This document shows positions 35,724 through 45,030 of a stretch of DNA of 64,000 bases, piece after piece. Positions within the stretch are counted from its first letter, which is position 1. Each line of letters begins with the position of its first letter. Below the pieces are notes generated by a model. The model was not told the origin of the DNA. It worked only from the letters and a program-made list of their open reading frames with translations, and searched no databases. The stretch lies in the NCBI GenBank assembly GCA_021295835.1, contig JAGWBP010000001.1, positions 62,001 through 126,000 on the forward strand, in the 5' to 3' direction. A program made the position numbers and the translations under genes. The DNA comes from Gemmatimonadota bacterium. GTDB lineage: Bacteria > Gemmatimonadota > Gemmatimonadetes > Longimicrobiales > Gaopeijiaceae.

Positions 35724-36830
35724 TCAGCGAACGGCCATCTGCGGGAGCCCGCGATCGCCGCCGATCAGCCCCTCGCAGAGCATCAGCTCCGCATTCAGAA
35801 TCGAGGCCCCGGCGGCACCACGGATTGTGTTGTGGCCCAGAGCGACAAGGCTGATGCCGAGCACGGGACAGGGCCGGATGCGCCCCACGGTGACAGTCAT
35901 TCCTCCGCTGGCCATCGCGTCGCGGCGGGGCTGCGGACGATCGGCATCGCTGGCAACCACAACCGGTCGCCGGGGCGCACTCGGAAGCCCGGCTACCGCC
36001 TCGGACGCCGCAAAGCTCGCCATCTCGCGCAGCACATCGGCAGGCGCGGCCCTCTCCTCGAGCTCCACCGAGACGCAGAGAAGGTGCCCGTCGAGGGTCG
36101 CCACCCGGTTGCAGTGAGCGCTCACCCGCACCGGAGCTGGAGCCACCGTCGCCAAGTCGGGATCGAGGCTGCCGAAGAGCTTTCGAAGCTCTGCCGGGAC
36201 CTTGTCCTCCTCGCCCGCAATGAAGGGCACTACGTTGCCCAGCGCGTCGATCGCCGAGACCCCGGGGTACCCGGCGCCGCTGACCGCCTGCAATGTGGTG
36301 ACCACGACCCTCCGTATTCCCCGGTGGCGAATCGGTGCCAGCGCCAGCGCGAGGGTGACGGTGGCGCAGTTCGGGTTCGTGACGATCGCGCCCGACCAGC
36401 CGCGCTCCCGGCGCTGGCGTTCGATCAGTGCCAAGTGCCCCGTGTTCACCTCGGGGACCAGCAGCGGCACGTCGTCGGCGAGGCGATGGCTCCGCGCGTT
36501 GGAGAGCACGATGTGCCCGGCGTGCGCGAAGCTGCGCTCGATTGCGCCCGCCACCCCACCGTCGATCGCCGAGAAGACCAGCTCCGGGGTTGCCACGCCC
36601 GGTTCAGCCGACTCTACGACGAGGTCCGCAACCCCCGTTGGCATGGGACGGTCGTGCACCCAGCGCACCGCGTCGGCGTAGCTTCGCCCCGCGCTTCGCT
36701 CGCTGGCACCCACCCAGGCAAGTCGGAACCAGGGGTGGTCCTGCAGCAGCACGGCAAAGTTCTGACCGACGATCCCCGTAGCGCCGAGCAGCCCGACCGG
36801 AATGCGGGCACCGGGGTGCGATCGGGTGAT
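35724..36830 (-). CDS. asd: aspartate-semialdehyde dehydrogenase (archaeal/fungal-type Asd)
   Basis: Asd makes aspartate semialdehyde for lysine, threonine and methionine. It has PVGLLGATGIVGQNFAVLL, the nucleophile in IVTNPNCATVTLALAL, VSGAGYPGVSAIDALGNVVPFIAGEEDKV and the catalytic His in VRVSAHCNRV. The GAGYPGV and GEEDKV segments belong to the archaeal-type branch. The start is odd. AAGGAG stands six bases before an ATC codon giving (M)TRSHPGARIPVG (368 residues). The only ATG, GTG or TTG in frame is a GTG 40 codons upstream, past an element copy. I use the ATC; it may be a true rare start or a mutated ATG. Confidence 0.92.
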   Translation of the reverse strand: MTRSHPGARIPVGLLGATGIVGQNFAVLLQDHPWFRLAWVGASERSAGRSYADAVRWVHDRPMPTGVADLVVESAEPGVATPELVFSAIDGGVAGAIERSFAHAGHIVLSNARSHRLADDVPLLVPEVNTGHLALIERQRRERGWSGAIVTNPNCATVTLALALAPIRHRGIRRVVVTTLQAVSGAGYPGVSAIDALGNVVPFIAGEEDKVPAELRKLFGSLDPDLATVAPAPVRVSAHCNRVATLDGHLLCVSVELEERAAPADVLREMASFAASEAVAGLPSAPRRPVVVASDADRPQPRRDAMASGGMTVTVGRIRPCPVLGISLVALGHNTIRGAAGASILNAELMLCEGLIGGDRGLPQMAVR

Positions 36831-36847
36831 GGTCGGCTCCTTCCGCG

Positions 36848-36880
36848 CCTCGCGCGAGATTATCCTACGGACCGCTAAAG
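36848..36880 (+). repeat. partial copy of the dispersed palindromic element
   Basis: CTCGCGCGAGATTATCCTAC is followed by GGACCGCTAAAGC, the right half of the element with two changes. It lies directly upstream of asd. Confidence 0.55.
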
Positions 36881-37010
36881 CTGCCCGGCAATCCCCAAGG
36901 GGACAACGCCCGGCGGATGGGGCGGCCCGGACTGGACAACGGCCGCGCACACCTTCACACTAACCTGGGGAGCCGTCCTGCACCCAGACTTCACCCCCAG
37001 GGGAGTACCA

Positions 37011-38072
<1,062 letters not shown>

Positions 38073-38080
38073 GGGCTGAG

Positions 38081-38605
38081 GTGCTCCGACTGCTCCTCGC
38101 GAGGCACGCCAAGTCGAGCTGGCACGAGGCGGACCTCCCCGACCACGACCGTCCGCTGAGCAAGCGCGGACTCATAGCCGCTCCGCTCGTCGCGAAGGCG
38201 CTTGCCAAGGGCGGGCACGCGCCGGATCTCGTCTACTGTAGCACGGCGCGCCGGACGCGGAGCACATGGGAGCTCATGAGCCTGTACATAGGTGCCCGTG
38301 CGGAGGTTAGGTACCTCCCCGAGCTCTACCTGGCCTCGGCAGAGAGGGTGCTGCAGGTGATTTCGGGTGCCCCTGCCAGCGTCGGCACACTGATGGTGAT
38401 GGGCCACAATCCGGCTACCCACTCGGTGGCCGTGCACTTCGGAGACCTGCCCACGCCTCCGCTCCGCGTCTTTCCCACCGGTGCCGTCGCCATCGTGGAG
38501 CTCGCCTCCGAGAGGTGGCGCGACGCGGTTTCCAGAGGGCGGATCGTGGATTTCGTCGCGCCGAAGGCGATCGAGCGGACGTGGTCCGATCGGGCATCGG
38601 GTTGA
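38081..38605 (+). CDS. sixA: SixA-like phosphohistidine phosphatase
   Basis: The 174-residue histidine phosphatase opens LLLARHAKSSW with the nucleophile His, then DHDRPLSKRGLIAA, CSTARRTRST and a second catalytic His in MVMGHNPATHSVAV. The short length and SKRG motif mark the SixA branch, which removes phosphate from histidine phosphotransfer proteins. The GTG start lies nine bases after the aldolase stop with GGGGCTGAG before it, so both genes are probably co-transcribed. Its target here is unknown. Confidence 0.88.
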   Translation: MLRLLLARHAKSSWHEADLPDHDRPLSKRGLIAAPLVAKALAKGGHAPDLVYCSTARRTRSTWELMSLYIGARAEVRYLPELYLASAERVLQVISGAPASVGTLMVMGHNPATHSVAVHFGDLPTPPLRVFPTGAVAIVELASERWRDAVSRGRIVDFVAPKAIERTWSDRASG

Positions 38606-38703
38606 CCAGACGGAACCCGTCGCCCATTGTGGGGTAGCTGGGGCTGGATGCCGGGTCTCGGACTCGGCATCGCGGTCGCAGTGTGGTCGACCCGTGTTCG
38701 CGA

Positions 38704-41067
38704 ATGGTGGTGAAGATGATCGGTGCCCCTCTGGTGATTGCCGCGCTGCAGCAGGCCACCCTGACGGGGATGGTACGCGATAGCGTGGATCTGCAGCCAA
38801 TCGCCTTCGCACAGGTGACGGCCACGGCTGCGGCCGACGGTGCAACCCCGGTGCGCGGCGTCGCCGATCAGTACGGTGCGTTCTTCATTCCGGGGCTCCC
38901 GTCCTCCTCGGAGATCCGGGTGGTGGTGCGAGCAGCCGGGCATACGCCCTGGCAGAGGAGCTACGAGGAGGTTCCGAGCGATCCCATCCGGGTGCTGCTC
39001 GAGCGTGCACCAATCGCCCTGCAGTCGCTCGAGGTGACCGGCAACCGCGGTGGCGATCCGATTGCCCTGTCGCGGGACGCCTTCGTCTTCGACTCGGTCC
39101 TCATTCGAAGCCTGCCGCCGATTCTGGAGTCGGATGTGTTGCGCGCAACCGTGGCGTCTCCCTCGGCCTCGGCACCGTCGGACTACAGCTCGGTCCCCTT
39201 CATAAGGGGCGGCGCCAGCGCTGGCACCCCAGTGATGCTAGACGGCGTGCGCCTATTCAACGCCGTCCACCTGGGGGGCTTCGTTTCGGCGGTAAACGCC
39301 GAGGTGGTGGAACGGGCATCTCTGCTGGCCGGGTCCGGGGGCGACGGCCTCGTGGTCGGGTCGCTCTCCGGCGCGATAGATATCGCAACACGCGACGGCT
39401 CGCGGGAGCGACGCCGGGTCAGCGGCTCGCTGGGGGTGGGATCGTCACGGCTCGCGCTGGAGGGACCCATCGGGGACAACGTCTCGTACCTGCTGGACGG
39501 ACGGCGAACGTACATTGGCGCGTTCACGACCCAGCTGGAGAAGTACCACGTGGTGGAAGACGACTTTCCGTACTACTTCCAGGATGTGCACAGCAAGCTC
39601 ACCTTCGACCTTGGCGGCGTGCGGCGCCTTTCCGTCAGCGGCTACGCCAGCACCGAGGATCTTACCACCTACGACGCCACGGAGACGCTGGCGCTCGGGA
39701 TGCAGGCGACCAACATCGCCTTCTCGGGCCACTTCCGCGGCCGCCTCGGCGCCAGCGGGATCGTGGACGCGACTGTGGGATACAGTCGGTTCGCCAACGA
39801 TCTCGAATTCCTCGGCAGTCCCGACCGCAGCGGCAACGGCGAGGAAGGTGACACCGCCGACATCCCCAGGGAGATTCTCCTCTACGGGGAGGGCTCGATG
39901 GAAGAGGCGAGGGCGGATCTCCGCCTCACCTGGCGCGCCAAGGTGGCAGCAATCACGGTCGGCGCGCAGGCAATCCGCTTTGTCTCGGATCACGACTACG
40001 ACGCCACCGCGGTGCTCGATTGGGATAATGATACCTACTTCGCGCCACTTTCCCTCAGACGAAGCCATCTTCGCCTCGCCAGCTACGCGAGCGCCGACAT
40101 CGACCTGACCGGCGGGTATCAGGCGCGCACGGGCGCGCGCGCGGATCACTTCAACGGCTTTGCGACAACGGTGGGACCCTTCGCCGAGCTCGGCTACGCG
40201 GGCGACTGGTGGAGCGCTCGCATCTCGGCATCGCAGTCGTATCAGGAGCTGGCGTCGGTGCGAAACGAAGAGGCCCTCACGAGCAGTTTTCTCGCCTACG
40301 ACATTCTCGTTCCGGTTACCAAGGGGCCCATGCCACGCAATACCGAGGCCTCCATCGGCTGGCAGGGCACGGTCGCGCGGCTCAGGATTCGCGTGGACGC
40401 CTACGCCCGGTGGCTCGCCAACCTGCGCTTGCCGGACCCGGGGCGCAAACCGCTCACCAGCATTGTTATGGGCGACCCCAACGACTGGTATCTCTCGGAG
40501 GGGAAGGCGCGAGGCCTCGAGTCGTCGTGGAGCTGGCACTCCGAGACCGGAGTCGCGCTACTGGGGAGCTACCGGTGGGCGACCGTATCGAGGCGCGTGG
40601 GAGCTGAGGGTGAGGTAGATGGGCCCACCTTCGGCGAAGTATACTGGCCCCGCTTCCACCGCAACCACGAGCTGGAGCTGGGAGCCTCCTACCGCCGTGG
40701 GGCGTCGCTGTGGTCGGTCCGCTACTCGCTGCGGTCGGGGCAGCCGGTGACGCCCTCCAGGGCAATCGCGCCCTTCCAGGAGCAGGGATGGGACGGCGAG
40801 GTCCAGCTGCTTTCGCTGGGAGGTTCCTACAACTCCGCCACGCTGCCCTTCTACAGGAGGATCGATTTGGGGTGGCGCTACGAGTCCGACATTCGTTGGT
40901 TTGGCGGCGGCTCCGTGTCGCCGTACGTCTCCGTTGCCAATCTCCTGAATTCCCCGAACGTGGTCGGCTGGGTGGTGCAGCGCGGCTGGTACAGCGCCAA
41001 TGTTGAGCGAGTCTATATGCGGCAGCTGCCAATGCTGCCCTTTGCCGGCGTGGAGTTTCGGTTTTGA
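38704..41067 (+). CDS. TonB-dependent receptor without STN domain (module 2)
   Basis: The leader is short (MIGAPLVIAALQQ), then comes the carboxypeptidase-regulatory-like domain (LTGMVRDSVDLQPIAFAQV, about 20-95), the plug (VPFIRGGASAGTPVMLDGVRLFNAVHLGGF, GSLSGAIDIATRDGS, about 150-240) and a long barrel to GVEFRF (787 residues). It is a clear paralogue of the receptors at 11325 and 56519-58850 and shares PRNTEASIGWQG and FRHHEL-like FHRNHELELGASYRRGAS. No sigma or anti-sigma gene is adjacent. ATG 38716 is an alternative start with GGTGG upstream. Substrate unknown. Confidence 0.9.
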   Translation: MVVKMIGAPLVIAALQQATLTGMVRDSVDLQPIAFAQVTATAAADGATPVRGVADQYGAFFIPGLPSSSEIRVVVRAAGHTPWQRSYEEVPSDPIRVLLERAPIALQSLEVTGNRGGDPIALSRDAFVFDSVLIRSLPPILESDVLRATVASPSASAPSDYSSVPFIRGGASAGTPVMLDGVRLFNAVHLGGFVSAVNAEVVERASLLAGSGGDGLVVGSLSGAIDIATRDGSRERRRVSGSLGVGSSRLALEGPIGDNVSYLLDGRRTYIGAFTTQLEKYHVVEDDFPYYFQDVHSKLTFDLGGVRRLSVSGYASTEDLTTYDATETLALGMQATNIAFSGHFRGRLGASGIVDATVGYSRFANDLEFLGSPDRSGNGEEGDTADIPREILLYGEGSMEEARADLRLTWRAKVAAITVGAQAIRFVSDHDYDATAVLDWDNDTYFAPLSLRRSHLRLASYASADIDLTGGYQARTGARADHFNGFATTVGPFAELGYAGDWWSARISASQSYQELASVRNEEALTSSFLAYDILVPVTKGPMPRNTEASIGWQGTVARLRIRVDAYARWLANLRLPDPGRKPLTSIVMGDPNDWYLSEGKARGLESSWSWHSETGVALLGSYRWATVSRRVGAEGEVDGPTFGEVYWPRFHRNHELELGASYRRGASLWSVRYSLRSGQPVTPSRAIAPFQEQGWDGEVQLLSLGGSYNSATLPFYRRIDLGWRYESDIRWFGGGSVSPYVSVANLLNSPNVVGWVVQRGWYSANVERVYMRQLPMLPFAGVEFRF

Positions 41068-41927
41068 GGGCTCGCGCGGGCAGCTCGGTCGCGACCGTGG
41101 CGGCGGTGGCGCTCTCGGGGTGCGAGCTCGTGCGCTCTCTCGATCCGCTAGAGGCGCACCCGGACGTGGTTGTGGTCCTAGGGATGCTTGTCGGCGGGGA
41201 GAGGGAGGCCCGAATCCTCGCCTCCCATCCCCATCGGGTGGAGTTCGAGCCCAAGCCCCGCATTACCGCCACCCTCCAGGGTCCCGGATGGACAGCCGAC
41301 TTCACCGAGGACCTGCCACGGGGGGATTGCGAGGACGTGGGGGGAAGATGGAATGCGCCATCCAAGTGCATCGGTGCAATCCTACCGGAGCCAATTGCCG
41401 CTGGCGTCACCTATGAGCTCTCCGGGACAGCGCCTTTGGGGTCGTTCAGCGGGCAGGCCACCATGCCGATGGGTCCCGAACTTGTCCACCCCGCTTTCGC
41501 ACTTGGGATTCCTGCGCAGGACTCAACGGGTCCGGTCGATGTGCCTCTGTCGTACAGGGTGGAAGCTGACGCCGGGATGGTGCTCGCAGATGTCCGGGAT
41601 TTCGTCGAACTGCAGCCTGACGGAACCAAGGAGGAGCGCGACCGCAATAGTTGGCCCTTCCCCGAGGTTCTCGCCAGCTTCGAGGCGGACACGATCGCCG
41701 TATTGCAGTACCGCAGGCCGCTTCGCTTCGTGGTGACTGTCGTCAGCGTTGGCTGGGCATACGTGAACTTCGCCGAGTTCCACGGAGCCGACCCCCTGCC
41801 AGAGCCCTGGCCCGACTTTGGTCTTACGGGCGAGGGTGTGTTCGGGTACTTCGCAGGCAGGACACCGTCACGACCCATCGAGGTGCACGTGGGGCTTTTC
41901 GACGATCCCGACGTGATCGACCCCTAG
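41064..41927 (+). CDS. receptor-partner lipoprotein, DUF4249-like (module 2)
   Basis: The TTG overlaps the receptor stop as TTGA. The leader VATVAAVALSGC has a good lipobox. The 287-residue protein shares with its paralogues AHPDVVVVLGMLVGGE, LASHPHRVE, LQGPGWTADF, a GSFSGQATMP strand and the end EPWPDFGLTGEGVFGYFAG. It should work with the receptor just upstream at the outer membrane. No enzyme motif is visible. Confidence 0.8.
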   Translation: MRARAGSSVATVAAVALSGCELVRSLDPLEAHPDVVVVLGMLVGGEREARILASHPHRVEFEPKPRITATLQGPGWTADFTEDLPRGDCEDVGGRWNAPSKCIGAILPEPIAAGVTYELSGTAPLGSFSGQATMPMGPELVHPAFALGIPAQDSTGPVDVPLSYRVEADAGMVLADVRDFVELQPDGTKEERDRNSWPFPEVLASFEADTIAVLQYRRPLRFVVTVVSVGWAYVNFAEFHGADPLPEPWPDFGLTGEGVFGYFAGRTPSRPIEVHVGLFDDPDVIDP

Positions 41928-42040
41928 AGCAGCCCGTCAGGAGGGGGTGGGTTCGGCGCGCCAGCAACGTCATCGCGACGGTCAGGATCGAGAGCGCCAG
42001 CGCGGCCGGGGTCGTCGAGGAAGAGCTGCGGAACTACATG

Positions 42041-42066
42041 TGACAGATAGTGGCCACTATCTGTCA
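42041..42066. terminator. perfect 26-bp palindrome between convergent genes
   Basis: TGACAGATAGTGG is followed at once by its exact reverse complement CCACTATCTGTCA. It lies between the module-2 lipoprotein and the 3' end of the molybdoenzyme gene. The arm shares GACAGAT and ATCTGTCACG with the hairpin at 8179-8214, also between convergent genes. A bidirectional terminator is the simplest reading; a dimeric-regulator site is possible. Confidence 0.6.
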
Positions 42067-42108
42067 CGCAGCTCGCTCCAGCGGCGGCGACGCCCCTTCC
42101 GCATGAGG

Positions 42109-45030
42109 TCATGGGGCGGGTGGCACTCCGGGCAGGCGATACGCGCTCCGAGTGGGCCGGACAGGCCGGAGCAGCCAGTAGGGTCTGCGGGTTCCGTCAG
42201 GGGAGTAATGCGCGGCCGGGCGAGAGAGCTCCAGCCACCTCCGGAAGGCCTCCCGCGCCCGGGCGGTGTCCACCGAGACGTCGCCGTATTGATCGCCGGG
42301 CTCGGCGCGCTTCACGCGTACCGCCTGGTGCCAGCAGTGCGCTCCCGACACGGGGTCCGGCTGCACCGGAAAGGTCAGATTCTGGTGCACGCCCACATCC
42401 TTCCACCATATCCGCGCGGTATCCGGGTCGGGCGAGGCGAAGGCGCCCGCCCCTCCCTTCCTGCGAATTCCCCACCCCGTGCCGTCCCGACTCAGATCGA
42501 CCGTGGCGGTCGCCTGGCGGGCACCGCCGTTCAGCTTCCAGCGCCCCATGTGGTGCGAGCACGCCACCACCCCAGGGTGAATGCCCTCCGTGACCCACGC
42601 CTTCACCACATAGTGGCCGATCGCGGTCTCGATGCGCACGAGGTCGCCCGTCTCAACCCCCACCCGAGCCGCGTCCTCGGGGTGCAGCCAGAGCGGGTTG
42701 GTGTGCGCGATCTCGTTCAGCCACTTCGCGTTGGCGCTCCGGGTGTGGATCTGCACCGGGAGGCGAAAGGTGGAGATCAGGCACATCTCGTCGCTCGCCA
42801 GATTCGACCTGTGCACATGGCTCCTCATATAGCCGGGCACTGCCCCCTCCGCCCAGCCCCACTCGGCCAGAGTGCGCGACCAGAACTCCAGGCGTCCCGA
42901 GGGCGTCGGGAAGCCCCGTCGCACCACGCCGTCCACCAGCACCCCGACCCGCCTGCGACCGTCGCCGTCGCCTTCGAGGGGCGGCATCGGCACGACGTTC
43001 ACCGTCGGCGGTGCCGCACTCCGCGTGAAGACGCGTCCCATCGAGTCGACGCTCGTCTCCTCCAGCTTATCGGCTGCGATCGGCTCCTCGTGGCGCCTTC
43101 CCACCTTGGCGTCGATCTCGAAGGCACCGTACCGCCGCATGTACTCGAGCGGCTTGAGTCCCTCGCTTCTGGCCTTCTCCGGGAGCCCCGGCACCGAGTT
43201 CTCGAAGATCCACCCGTAGTACTCGTCCACACCCATCTTCTCGCCGGGGCGCTCCCGAGACTCGAAGAACTCCCGGATGCCTCGCGATCCGTCCGGGTCG
43301 ATTCGCCAGGTGAGCTCCATCCAGAACTCGTTCTCCTCCCACACTTCGCCCGGCGTGACGTCGCGGGTGCTCTCGACCGCCTCGCCGAAGAGCTCCCGCG
43401 CCGTCCGCAGCACCGGTTGGCGAAACCCGATCCAGCGCCCGTCGTACTGCTCGTACGACGTCAGGTCGTGTCGTTCCGAGGAGTGACCCATGGGCAGCAC
43501 GTAGTCGGCGAAGTAGGCGGTCTCGTTCCACGTCGGCGTTAGCGCCACATGCAGCCCGATTCTCTCGGGGTCGGTGAGCATCTCGATCCAGGAGAAGCCG
43601 TCGGGATTCGTCCAGACGGGGTTGTAGACCCGGGTGAAGTAGACGTCCAGCCGGCCCGCGCGCTCGGCCGTGAGGTGCGGCAGGAGGAAGGACATCTCCA
43701 TCAGGCTCAGCGGGTAGTCGCCGGGCCAGGTAAGGTCGTTCCAGTGTTCGGGGTGCCTCGATGGCATCCTGATCGGCCTGGGGACGAACTTGTTCCACGC
43801 GTTGGGGTAGGTTCCTCCTGGCACCGCAATGGCCCCGAGCAGCGCATTCAAGAGGAATAGGGCGCGCGTCACCTGCCACCCTCCCAGGTTCCCGGCAGCT
43901 GCGCTCCGCCAGCAGTGTGTCGAGAGCCTGGCACCGGCTGTGGCTACCAGCTCGGCGACGGCCTCTATCGTGGCTCTGGCCACCCCACTCTCGGCCTCTG
44001 CGAACTCGAAGGTGTAGCGGGCATATAGACCGCGCAGGATCTCCTCGAAGTCGCTGAAGTCGCCCTCCGCCTGTCCGTGCACCTCCTCCAGATACTCGCG
44101 CCAGTTCCACCAGCGCTCCACGAAATCGCGATCGTAGCTGCCGCTCTGGATCAGGTGGTTGGCCACGGCCAGGAGCACCGCCGCCTCCGAGCCGGGATAG
44201 CTCGCCAGCCAGTGGTCGGCGTGGGTGGCGGTGTTCGAGAGGCGGGTGTCGAAGACCACGAGCTTCGCCCCCCGCTTCCTGCCCTCGATGACCCGCTGGG
44301 CGTGGGGGTTGAAGTAGTGACCCGACTCGAGGTGGCTGCTGACGAGCAGTATCACCTTGGCGTTCTCGTGGTCGGGGCTGGGCCGGTCCATCCCCATCCA
44401 GAGGTGGTAGCCGGTGCGAGCGCCCGAGGAACAGATGTTGGTGTGCGAGTTGTGGCCATCCACGCCCCAGGCGGCGAGCATGCGCTCGGTGAATCCGTCC
44501 TCGCCGGGGCGGCCCACATGGTACATGATCTCACGGTGCCTACCCTCGTCCAGAGCCGCCCGGACGCGCCCTGCGATCTCGTCGAGCACCTCGTCCCATT
44601 CGACCCGCTCCCAACGACCGTCGCCACGCCCGCCAACTCGCCTAAGCGGGTGGAGGATTCGATCTGGATCGGCGATCTGAGTAACTGTGGCGGGGCCCTT
44701 GGCGCAGTTCCTACCCCGCGATCCGGGGTGCATGGGGTTCCCCTCGAACTTGCGCACTTCGAGGCTGTCGCGATCCACGTAGGCGAGCAGGCCGCACGCC
44801 GACTCGCAGTTGAAGCAGGTAGTGGGCACCAGCGAGTACCGGCGCTCGACCCGCTCGGGCCAGCTCTTCGAGTCAAGCTCGGTCCAGTCGCCCCAGCGCT
44901 CCTTCGGGGGATAGGCGGCCAGCTCGCCCCCGCTCGCTCCGGGGTGGAACGTCTCGCCGCGCTTCTCCACCTCTGGCCTCGCAGCCGAGACCCGTCGGCC
45001 GCACTCGCACCTGCCCGCCCTGCGAGTCAC
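42109..45030 (-). CDS. molybdopterin oxidoreductase catalytic subunit (DMSO-reductase superfamily)
   Basis: The 973-residue protein binds a 4Fe-4S cluster near the N-terminus (TCFNCESACGLLAYV...RGRNCAKG, about residues 70-125) and bis-MGD further on (RVEWDEVLDEIAGRV, HVGRPGEDGFTERML, NSHTNICSSGARTGY, VILLVSSHLESGHYFNPHAQRV, then the C-terminal MGD-binding FRLPVQIHTRSANAKWLNE, VRIETAIGHYVVKAWVTEGIHPGVVACSHHMG). No Tat RR signal is visible at the start. The GTG overlaps the stop of the FeS/NrfD gene. The complex resembles PsrABC/SoeABC quinone-linked enzymes; sulfur-compound or other oxyanion chemistry is inferred only. Confidence 0.9.
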   Translation of the reverse strand: MTRRAGRCECGRRVSAARPEVEKRGETFHPGASGGELAAYPPKERWGDWTELDSKSWPERVERRYSLVPTTCFNCESACGLLAYVDRDSLEVRKFEGNPMHPGSRGRNCAKGPATVTQIADPDRILHPLRRVGGRGDGRWERVEWDEVLDEIAGRVRAALDEGRHREIMYHVGRPGEDGFTERMLAAWGVDGHNSHTNICSSGARTGYHLWMGMDRPSPDHENAKVILLVSSHLESGHYFNPHAQRVIEGRKRGAKLVVFDTRLSNTATHADHWLASYPGSEAAVLLAVANHLIQSGSYDRDFVERWWNWREYLEEVHGQAEGDFSDFEEILRGLYARYTFEFAEAESGVARATIEAVAELVATAGARLSTHCWRSAAAGNLGGWQVTRALFLLNALLGAIAVPGGTYPNAWNKFVPRPIRMPSRHPEHWNDLTWPGDYPLSLMEMSFLLPHLTAERAGRLDVYFTRVYNPVWTNPDGFSWIEMLTDPERIGLHVALTPTWNETAYFADYVLPMGHSSERHDLTSYEQYDGRWIGFRQPVLRTARELFGEAVESTRDVTPGEVWEENEFWMELTWRIDPDGSRGIREFFESRERPGEKMGVDEYYGWIFENSVPGLPEKARSEGLKPLEYMRRYGAFEIDAKVGRRHEEPIAADKLEETSVDSMGRVFTRSAAPPTVNVVPMPPLEGDGDGRRRVGVLVDGVVRRGFPTPSGRLEFWSRTLAEWGWAEGAVPGYMRSHVHRSNLASDEMCLISTFRLPVQIHTRSANAKWLNEIAHTNPLWLHPEDAARVGVETGDLVRIETAIGHYVVKAWVTEGIHPGVVACSHHMGRWKLNGGARQATATVDLSRDGTGWGIRRKGGAGAFASPDPDTARIWWKDVGVHQNLTFPVQPDPVSGAHCWHQAVRVKRAEPGDQYGDVSVDTARAREAFRRWLELSRPAAHYSPDGTRRPYWLLRPVRPTRSAYRLPGVPPAP

